From NCBI GenBank assembly GCA_002349525.1, contig DEDL01000011.1, forward strand, positions 106,249 through 126,953: a stretch of DNA of 20,705 nucleotides. The letters are read 5' to 3'. The DNA comes from Lachnoclostridium sp. UBA2905. GTDB taxonomy: Bacteria > Bacillota > Clostridia > Lachnospirales > Lachnospiraceae. Both the position numbers and the translations under genes were made by a program. Each line of letters starts with the position of its first letter. The stretch's first letter is position 1. Below are positions 15,688-20,705 of this stretch, one piece after another. Under the pieces are notes generated by a model. The model saw only the letters and a list, made by a program, of their open reading frames with translations, was not told the origin of the DNA and searched no databases.

Positions 15688-16320
15688 ATGTCATCAAAGA
15701 TTATTTCCAGAGCGGTAATTAAGCGTCTGCCACGTTATTATCGTTATCTGAGCGAGTTGATGGAGCATAACATTGTGAGAATATCTTCAAAAGAGTTGAG
15801 CGAACGTATGAATGTTACTGCTTCACAAATCAGGCAGGATTTTAATAATTTTGGCGGTTTTGGTCAACAGGGATACGGATATAATGTTGAATATCTGTAT
15901 TCTGAAATTGGTAAGATACTTGGACTTGAGAGAGATCACAATGTAATTATTATCGGTGCCGGTAATGTTGGAAAGGCACTTATCAATTATCCTGACTTTG
16001 CAAAACGTGGATTTATATTCACTGCAATTTTTGATTCTGATCCTAATTTAGTTGGACGTAAGATTGGAAACTGCCTTGTTAAGTCAGTAGATGAACTTGA
16101 AACATATGTGAAAGAGAATGAGGTTGAGATAGCAGCTCTTACTATTCCTAAGAGTGTAGCACCTGAAGTAGCTGGCAATCTGGTTAAGTGGGGGGTTGGT
16201 GCTATATGGAATTTTGCACCTACAGACCTTAACCTTCCTAAGAATGTAATAGTTGAAAATGTTCATCTGGCAGAGAGTCTTATGAGACTGTCCTATAGAA
16301 TCAAGGATAGCGAGAAGTAA
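15688..16320 (+). CDS. rex: Redox-sensing transcriptional repressor Rex
   Basis: Rex represses fermentation and NADH-oxidising genes and is released from DNA when NADH rises. The 210-aa protein has a winged-helix N-terminus (ISRAVIKRLPRYYRYL, MNVTASQIRQDFNNFGGFGQQGYGY) followed by a Rossmann domain with the NADH motif IIIGAGNVGKAL and the end segment WNFAPTDLNLP and VENVHLAESLMRLSYRI. The ATG at 15688 lies six bases after GGAGG. An open frame extends upstream to 15571 but its 39 residues are unlike Rex and lie in the leader. It is transcribed away from the ABC-F gene. Confidence 0.97.
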   Translation: MSSKIISRAVIKRLPRYYRYLSELMEHNIVRISSKELSERMNVTASQIRQDFNNFGGFGQQGYGYNVEYLYSEIGKILGLERDHNVIIIGAGNVGKALINYPDFAKRGFIFTAIFDSDPNLVGRKIGNCLVKSVDELETYVKENEVEIAALTIPKSVAPEVAGNLVKWGVGAIWNFAPTDLNLPKNVIVENVHLAESLMRLSYRIKDSEK

Positions 16321-16372
16321 TTATCCCGCACCAGAGCTATGGACGTGAAAATCTGTCAGTACTAAGTAGAGA

Positions 16373-16404
16373 GACGTTACCGTGAAGTGGTTTGCGGTAA
16401 CGTC
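16373..16404 (+). other. Hairpin between rex and nnr
   Basis: GACGTTACCG (16373-16382) pairs perfectly with CGGTAACGTC (16395-16404) across a 12-base loop. It ends ten bases before the nnr ribosome-binding site. No T-run follows, so it is more likely a processing or stability element than a terminator. Confidence 0.55.
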
Positions 16405-16424
16405 ATTGATATATGGAGGTATTT

Positions 16425-18017
16425 ATGAGATATGCTGCAGACGCCATAATGGCCAGGAAAATTGATGATTTAACCACAAAAAAGCATCATATTCCTTCAA
16501 TTGTTCTTATGGAAAGAGCATCCTTATGCACGGCAGACATTATTATGGAGAATGAGGCTGTAACCAAACCTGTTGTTGTATTTGCCGGAGGGGGCAATAA
16601 TGGCGGTGATGGAATTGCAACAGGCAGAATTCTGCATGAGAATGGCTATGATGTTGCTATTGTATGCTTTTCTTCTAAGGATAGGATGTCAGAACAGACT
16701 GTCTTGCAGTACGATATTGCATCTTCCCTAGGCATGGAATTTATAAGGTTCGATGATTTTTATGACAAATCATTTTATCAAAAAAACTGTATAATAATTG
16801 ATGCTATATTTGGCGTTGGTCTTAATAGAGAGATTAGGGGAGAATATGCTGATTGTATTAATAAGATCAACCATATGTGCAGGTCATTTAATTCAAATGA
16901 ACTGAAAAACACAGTATATTCAATAGATATTCCATCAGGACTTAATGCTTCCACAGGACGTATTATGGGAACTGCTGTTAAAGCTGATCACACTGTAACA
17001 TATGGTCTTATGAAAACTGGGCTTTTGCTTCAGGATGCAGCAGAATTTGCAGGAAAGGTTCATGTATGCGATATTGGATTTCCAAAAGAAATAATTGATT
17101 ATATAAAGCCTGACTGGTATTATTTTGAAGAAAATGATCTGAATCTGCTTCCGGCAAGAAAGAGCCAGTCCAATAAGGGAACATACGGAAAAGTAGTTAT
17201 ATGTGCCGGGTCTCCTGGAATGTGTGGTGCTGCATATCTTTCTGCATATGCGGCCTACAGGTGTGGATGTGGTCTTGTAAAGGTACTGACATGCGATGAG
17301 AATGTAGATATTATTAAAACAATGCTTCCTGAAGCCCTGGTGTCTTCATATTCAGGGGACATACAGGATATGGAAAGCAGAATTAAGGATGATATTTTAT
17401 GGGCAGATGCAACGGTTGTGGGTCCGGGAATAGGTATATCCTCCGAAGCAGAAATACTTACACTTGCCGCATTAAAGTATAGCAGGGGAAGTGTTGTTAT
17501 TGATGCGGATGGAATTAATCTTTTAAGTGGGCTTGGCTGTGAAATGAGTGAAGAAAAATCAGCTTCATTTAAAGTGTCGGATTTACTGGCAGAGGCCTTT
17601 AAAGAAAACAGTCATAAAGTTATTATGACACCTCATTTGAAGGAAATGACCAGATATTCAGGTGGAAGCATAGAAGATATTAAAAATGATATAATTGGAT
17701 ATGCTTTAAAATATTGCTATAATAATACTGTTCTTGTTCTTAAAGATGCACGAACAGTTGTAACAGATGGAAAAAAAGTATATATTAATATTTCAGGTAA
17801 TAATGGTATGGCAACAGGTGGAAGCGGAGATGTACTTACAGGCCTTATAGCATCATTTCTTGCTCAGGGGGCTGATAGAATCAGTGCTGCTGCACTTGGA
17901 GTATATGTGCACGGACTTGCAGGAGATGCTGCAGCGAAAAAGCTTGGATGCTATTCACTAATTGCAAGAGATATAGCGGACAATATCTCTGAGGTACTTA
18001 AAGTAAAGCCGCAGTAA
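16425..18017 (+). CDS. nnr: Bifunctional NAD(P)H-hydrate epimerase/dehydratase
   Basis: Nnr repairs hydrated NADH and NADPH: the N-terminal domain epimerises R- to S-NAD(P)HX, and the C-terminal domain dehydrates the S form using ADP or ATP. The 530-aa protein has the YjeF-N domain (about 1-215) with VVVFAGGGNNGGDGIATGRIL, DAIFGVGLNREIRG and DIPSGLNASTG, then the ribokinase-like domain (about 235-525) with KVVICAGSPGMCGAAYLSAYAA, VVIDADGINLL, MTPHLKEM and GGSGDVLTGLIASFLAQG. The ATG at 16425 follows GGAGG; an ATG at 16413 overlaps that site. It follows rex and precedes alr; acpS, often next to nnr in this group, is missing. Pairing with rex gives a small redox-cofactor module. Confidence 0.95.
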   Translation: MRYAADAIMARKIDDLTTKKHHIPSIVLMERASLCTADIIMENEAVTKPVVVFAGGGNNGGDGIATGRILHENGYDVAIVCFSSKDRMSEQTVLQYDIASSLGMEFIRFDDFYDKSFYQKNCIIIDAIFGVGLNREIRGEYADCINKINHMCRSFNSNELKNTVYSIDIPSGLNASTGRIMGTAVKADHTVTYGLMKTGLLLQDAAEFAGKVHVCDIGFPKEIIDYIKPDWYYFEENDLNLLPARKSQSNKGTYGKVVICAGSPGMCGAAYLSAYAAYRCGCGLVKVLTCDENVDIIKTMLPEALVSSYSGDIQDMESRIKDDILWADATVVGPGIGISSEAEILTLAALKYSRGSVVIDADGINLLSGLGCEMSEEKSASFKVSDLLAEAFKENSHKVIMTPHLKEMTRYSGGSIEDIKNDIIGYALKYCYNNTVLVLKDARTVVTDGKKVYINISGNNGMATGGSGDVLTGLIASFLAQGADRISAAALGVYVHGLAGDAAAKKLGCYSLIARDIADNISEVLKVKPQ

Positions 18018-18074
18018 CCGTTAATAATTTATGGAAGAAAGGGCAGACAATATGCCTGTTTATAGGTGGTAACA

Positions 18075-19205
18075 ATGGTTGGTTATGACAGAACTTATGC
18101 TGTAATAAGTCTTGAAAATATATTATATAATGTTAATGAACTTAAAAAGCGCATTGATCCTTCCGTTAAAGTAATGTTTGTTATTAAGGCGGATGGTTAT
18201 GGTCATGGTGCTGTACCGATAATGCAGTTTCTTGGTGATAATGTAGATGCATATGGTGTTGCAACAGTTGATGAAGCTATTGAACTCCGTAAAAATGGTT
18301 GTGATAAGATTATTCTCATATTAGGCTATACACCTAAAAGCTGTCTTAAATATGTAGTTGAATATGGTATTTCACAGGCAGTATTTGATTATGACTCAGC
18401 AAAAATAATGTCTGATGAAGCTGTAAAACAAGGTAAAAAAGCTATTATGCATATAAAGCTTGATACAGGAATGGGAAGAATTGGTTTTGTTCCATGTAAA
18501 GAGTCATTAGAAACTATAAAATCAATTAATAAGCTCCCGGGAGTTTACCTTGAAGGATGCTTTACTCATTTTTCCAAGGCAGACGAGGATGATATGTGGT
18601 ATACAAGAGAGCAGTTCGAGAAATACACATCATTTACCGGAGAACTTAAGGAAAATGGAATAGAATTTGATATAAAGCATGTGTGTAACAGTGCCGCTGT
18701 TATGCAGTTTAGCGAGGCCTCACTTGATATGGTACGTTTCGGTATTGCTTCATATGGTTTGTATCCATCACCTGTACTTGACAATGGTAATATTGTGCTT
18801 AAACCTGCAATGTCATGGAAATCTATTATCAGCTATATCAAGCATGTACCTGCAGGAACAAGAATAGGATATAACGGAACATATATAACAGAATCACCAA
18901 GGACAATTGCGACAATTCCTGTTGGATATGCAGATGGTTATCCAAGGGCTTTATCAGGATGTGGACGTGTTATAATTCATGGAATGAGCGTACCAATTGT
19001 GGGAAGAGTATGCATGGATCAGTTTATGGTTGATATTACAGATATTGAAGGTAAGGCAGATATAAGTGTTGAAGATGAGGTAACACTTCTTGGCACAGAT
19101 GGTGATGAAACTATAACTGCTGAAGAACTTTCAAAACCAGGCAATTCATTTAATTATGAATTTGTATGTGATGTAGGAAGCAGAGTTCCAAGAAAATACG
19201 CATAA
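18075..19205 (+). CDS. alr: Alanine racemase
   Basis: Alr interconverts L- and D-alanine for peptidoglycan and uses pyridoxal phosphate. The 376-aa protein has the PLP lysine at Lys38 in VIKADGYGHGA, the barrel motifs LDTGMGRIGF and GCFTHFSKAD, and the second catalytic residue Tyr266 in GYNGTY, followed by PVGYADGYPR and GRVCMDQFMVDIT. The ATG at 18075 has AGGTGG five bases upstream; a GTG at 18066 overlaps that site. The gene lies 57 bases after nnr. The left arm of a long inverted repeat reaching into mazF begins seven bases after its stop. Confidence 0.97.
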   Translation: MVGYDRTYAVISLENILYNVNELKKRIDPSVKVMFVIKADGYGHGAVPIMQFLGDNVDAYGVATVDEAIELRKNGCDKIILILGYTPKSCLKYVVEYGISQAVFDYDSAKIMSDEAVKQGKKAIMHIKLDTGMGRIGFVPCKESLETIKSINKLPGVYLEGCFTHFSKADEDDMWYTREQFEKYTSFTGELKENGIEFDIKHVCNSAAVMQFSEASLDMVRFGIASYGLYPSPVLDNGNIVLKPAMSWKSIISYIKHVPAGTRIGYNGTYITESPRTIATIPVGYADGYPRALSGCGRVIIHGMSVPIVGRVCMDQFMVDITDIEGKADISVEDEVTLLGTDGDETITAEELSKPGNSFNYEFVCDVGSRVPRKYA

Positions 19206-19211
19206 ATGGTG

Positions 19212-19298
19212 TCCCCTGTGAATAACATTTATTATTTCGGAAATAATGTAATTAAATATTTCTGGAATGGAGAGTGAAAAATGGTTATTCACAGGGGA
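19212..19298 (+). promoter_or_regulatory. Perfect 15-bp inverted repeat enclosing the mazF ribosome-binding site
   Basis: TCCCCTGTGAATAAC (19212-19226) is exactly complementary to GTTATTCACAGGGGA (19284-19298). The right arm is mazF codons 2-6. The 57-base loop holds an inner hairpin (19231-19237 with 19241-19247, loop CGG), the site GGAG (19269-19272) and the ATG (19281). In RNA this would place a stable helix right after the start codon, inside the ribosome footprint. A ribosome ending alr at 19205 would cover the start of the left arm and could open the structure. Confidence 0.8.
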
Positions 19299-19628
19299 GA
19301 TATATATTATGCAGATTTAAGACCTGTTATAGGTTCGGAACAGGGAGGAATAAGACCTGTTCTTATTGTGCAGAATGATATGGGCAACAGACACAGCCCA
19401 ACGGTCATATGTGCAGCGATAACTTCTAAAATGAATAAGGCAAAGCTTCCAACACATGTTGAACTCTCTGCTGATAAATATGGCATTGTAAAGGATTCAG
19501 TGATACTTCTTGAACAGGTGAGAACAATTGATAAATCAAGACTAAGGGAGAAGGTTTGCCATTTGGATTGTGTGGCATTAGACAAGGTTGATGTAGCACT
19601 TAGAATAAGTCTGTCACTAGCTACATAA
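19281..19628 (+). CDS. mazF: MazF/EndoA-type mRNA interferase
   Basis: The 115-aa protein closely follows Bacillus EndoA (NdoA), a ribosome-independent endoribonuclease that cuts mRNA at UACAU. It opens RGDIYYADLRPVIGSEQGGIRPVLIVQND and retains the catalytic Arg25 and Thr48 (SPTVICAAITS); LPTHVEL and DSVILLEQVRTIDKSRL complete the family pattern. It should therefore be active. The start matches EndoA in length and follows GGAG at eight bases. No antitoxin gene (ndoAI/mazE) lies in the 75 bases between alr and this gene. Its first codons form one arm of the inverted repeat with the alr 3' flank. A terminator follows 34 bases after the stop. Confidence 0.95.
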   Translation: MVIHRGDIYYADLRPVIGSEQGGIRPVLIVQNDMGNRHSPTVICAAITSKMNKAKLPTHVELSADKYGIVKDSVILLEQVRTIDKSRLREKVCHLDCVALDKVDVALRISLSLAT

Positions 19629-19662
19629 TATTTTCGATTAAGTCAGAGATAAAAATGGACAA

Positions 19663-19694
19663 AAAAATAAACCGACGGGAATCGGTTTATTTTT
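19663..19694 (+). terminator. Terminator after mazF
   Basis: AAAAATAAACCGA (19663-19675) pairs exactly with TCGGTTTATTTTT (19682-19694) around a six-base loop; the T-run forms the 3' arm. The A-rich 5' arm means it could work in both directions. It closes the rex-nnr-alr-mazF unit. Confidence 0.9.
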
Positions 19695-19713
19695 CGGTAA
19701 CTAAATACCAAAG

Positions 19714-19773
19714 TGTATAATAGGGTGGGAGTAGAAAGTGCTTTTTAATTCACTATCCGAGAACTATTATACA
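19714..19773. other. Inverted repeat with inner hairpin, between mazF and rlmH
   Basis: TGTATAATAG (19714-19723) pairs perfectly with CTATTATACA (19764-19773). Inside, TAGAAAGTG and CACTA can form a second hairpin. Each arm contains TATAAT, so the same sequence could be a -10 box on both strands, but no good -35 is present. It is either a small structured RNA element or a symmetric DNA site; I cannot tell which. Confidence 0.4.
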
Positions 19774-19794
19774 GACGATATATGAACAAATTGT

Positions 19795-19887
19795 GAACGA
19801 TTCGCAAAAAATGAATGAATTATTAATTATTAATTAACTAACCGAAGTTTAAAATGTAGTTAATATAATTGAAATATTTTCAATTAG
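19795..19887. promoter_or_regulatory. Candidate operator sites upstream of rlmH
   Basis: Two dyads lie in the 290-base gap before rlmH. TTGTGAACGATTCGCAA (centred near 19800) is an imperfect 7-3-7 repeat like a Rex site, but with one base too few in the spacer. TAATTGAAA-TAT-TTTCAATTA (19867-19887) is a perfect 9-3-9 palindrome. A TATAAT at 19865-19870 overlaps the second one. The rest of the gap is AT-rich with a run of ATTAATT repeats (about 19820-19837). Confidence 0.35.
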
Positions 19888-19917
19888 AATTGTAACATAC
19901 AGAATATAGGAGATAAT

Positions 19918-20397
19918 ATGAAAATAAGTATACTATGCGTTGGAAAAATCAAAGAAAAGTTTTATGTAGATGCGATTAAGGAATATCAGAAACGCCTAAG
20001 CAGATATTGCAAATTAGAGATTATTGAAGTGGCAGATGAAAAAACACCTGCTGTATTAAGCAACCTGATGCTTAAGCAGATTAAAGATAAAGAGGGAGAG
20101 AGATTAAGCAAATATATAAATGATGATGCCTATGTAATTGCACTTGCAATTGATGGCAAAAATCCTGATTCTGAAGGTCTTGCTGCCTATATATATAATC
20201 TGGGGATTAATGGTACAAGCCATATTCAGTTTATAATCGGTGGTTCACTGGGACTTTCAGACAACATATTAAAACGTGCAGACTACAAGTTAAGTTTTTC
20301 AAAAATGACCTTCCCGCACCAGCTTATGAGGGTGATTCTTTTAGAGCAGGTGTATAGAAGCTATAGAATAATTAACAACGAACCTTATCACAAATAG
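19918..20397 (+). CDS. rlmH: 23S rRNA pseudouridine(1915) N3-methyltransferase RlmH
   Basis: RlmH methylates pseudouridine 1915 in helix 69 of 23S rRNA on the assembled ribosome, using S-adenosylmethionine. The 159-aa SPOUT (trefoil-knot) protein has the N-terminal ISILCVGKIKEKFYVDAIKEYQKRLSRY, the SAM-binding knot IQFIIGGSLGLSDNI, and the invariant C-terminus FPHQLMRVILLEQVYRSYRIINNEPYHK. The length is exactly typical. The ATG at 19918 follows AGGAG. It is preceded by its own intergenic region and the mazF terminator, so it is probably transcribed separately. Confidence 0.97.
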   Translation: MKISILCVGKIKEKFYVDAIKEYQKRLSRYCKLEIIEVADEKTPAVLSNLMLKQIKDKEGERLSKYINDDAYVIALAIDGKNPDSEGLAAYIYNLGINGTSHIQFIIGGSLGLSDNILKRADYKLSFSKMTFPHQLMRVILLEQVYRSYRIINNEPYHK

Positions 20398-20435
20398 TGG
20401 GATATAATATCGCAGATAGTGAAATTCAATATTAA

Positions 20436-20501
20436 AACAGTGGAGTTGTAATATTTAACAGTGGAGTTGTGATATTTAACAGTGGAGTTGTGATATCAAA
20501 A
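20436..20501. repeat. 21-bp tandem repeat after rlmH
   Basis: Three nearly identical 21-22-base units starting CAGTGGAGTTGTGATATTTA begin at 20438, 20459 and 20480. Degenerate copies flank them: AATAGTGGGATATAATAT at the rlmH stop codon, CAGATAGTGAAATTCAATATT at 20413, and CAGTAGAATACAATGTACAT at 20502. The array therefore spans roughly 20394-20522. One frame through the core reads SGVVIFN repeatedly, but it has no start or ribosome-binding site. Confidence 0.85.
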
Positions 20502-20529
20502 CAGTAGAATACAATGTACATACTTTGCC

Positions 20530-20630
20530 ATTTAACTTTCTATAAAAACTATCAGGGACCAGACCATGGCTCGTATGTTATTCTGCAGGTATTAATTTAA
20601 CTTTCTATAAAAAACTATCAGGGACCAGAC
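20530..20630. repeat. 35-base direct repeat, one arm of a terminator duplicated
   Basis: 20530-20564 and 20595-20630 are identical except for one extra A in the second copy. Both contain ATTTAACTTTCTATAAAAA followed by CTATCAGGGACCAGAC. The copies are 65 bases apart. The second copy forms the 3' half of the minus-strand terminator at 20607-20658; the first has no complementary arm of its own. Confidence 0.9.
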
Positions 20631-20658
20631 ATATAACTGCCTGGTCCCTGTAATAGTT
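20607..20658 (-). terminator. Terminator of the minus-strand gene at the window end
   Basis: CTGGTCCCTG (20641-20650) pairs with CAGGGACCAG (20619-20628), and ATAGTT (20653-20658) with AACTAT (20613-20618), around a 12-base loop with a two-base bulge. On the minus strand six U follow directly. It lies 18 bases past the stop codon at 20676. Confidence 0.85.
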
Positions 20659-20675
20659 ATTAAGAAATAAAAATA

Positions 20676-20705
20676 TTAATCTTCATCATCAAAGTCATCA
20701 TCGAA
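20676..20705 (-). CDS. C-terminal end of a minus-strand gene with an acidic tail
   Basis: The minus-strand frame entering from the window edge ends FDDDFDDED and TAA at 20678-20676. A good terminator follows at the expected distance, which supports a real gene. Nine residues are too few to name it; many proteins end in such an acidic tail. Confidence 0.5.
   Translation of the reverse strand, partial: FDDDFDDED

Noticed and set aside
20436..20501. CRISPR array
   Set aside because: The units are directly contiguous with no spacers and too short; no cas genes are present.

Overview
This AT-rich window of ordinary chromosome most resembles a member of the Lachnospiraceae (Clostridia). The evidence is the nusA-infB gene order, the YdiF/Rex and Nnr-Alr-EndoA neighbourhoods, clostridial protein sequences, and frequent TTG/GTG starts behind good Shine-Dalgarno sites. 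No phage, transposon, CRISPR array or rRNA was seen.

Layout. Bases 1-263 hold the end of a CBS-domain gene and 314-368 a hairpin. On the minus strand, 427-636 carries a tRNA-Glu(CTC) gene with its own promoter and terminator. A promoter and a terminator-like leader hairpin (676-763) then open a long plus-strand operon: rimP, nusA, ylxR, ylxQ, infB, rbfA, nrnA, truB and ribF. These genes serve ribosome maturation, transcription elongation, translation initiation, RNA turnover, tRNA modification and flavin synthesis. Two accessory genes, a membrane acyltransferase and a DUF2974 serine hydrolase, follow ribF in the same transcription unit (9292-11352), which ends at a strong terminator. An orphan iorA and a YdiF-type ABC-F gene lie on the minus strand (11624-15360). 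The redox repressor gene rex diverges from the latter behind a consensus promoter that contains a Rex-like operator. After rex come nnr (NAD(P)HX repair), alr (alanine racemase), mazF (EndoA-type RNase toxin), a terminator, and rlmH. The last 300 bases hold a degenerate 21-bp tandem repeat, a duplicated half-terminator and the acidic C-terminus of an incomplete minus-strand gene.

The most interesting signal is at the alr-mazF junction. No antitoxin gene lies between them. Instead, a perfect 15-bp inverted repeat joins the sequence just after the alr stop codon to mazF codons 2-6. The mazF ribosome-binding site and start codon sit in the enclosed loop. This looks like RNA-level control of a toxin without an adjacent antitoxin, possibly coupled to alr translation. 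Secondary points are the Rex operator over the rex promoter, the attenuator-like leader of the nusA operon, the acyltransferase/hydrolase pair, and the repeat structures after rlmH. Most of the window is housekeeping; I saw no clearly new multi-gene system.
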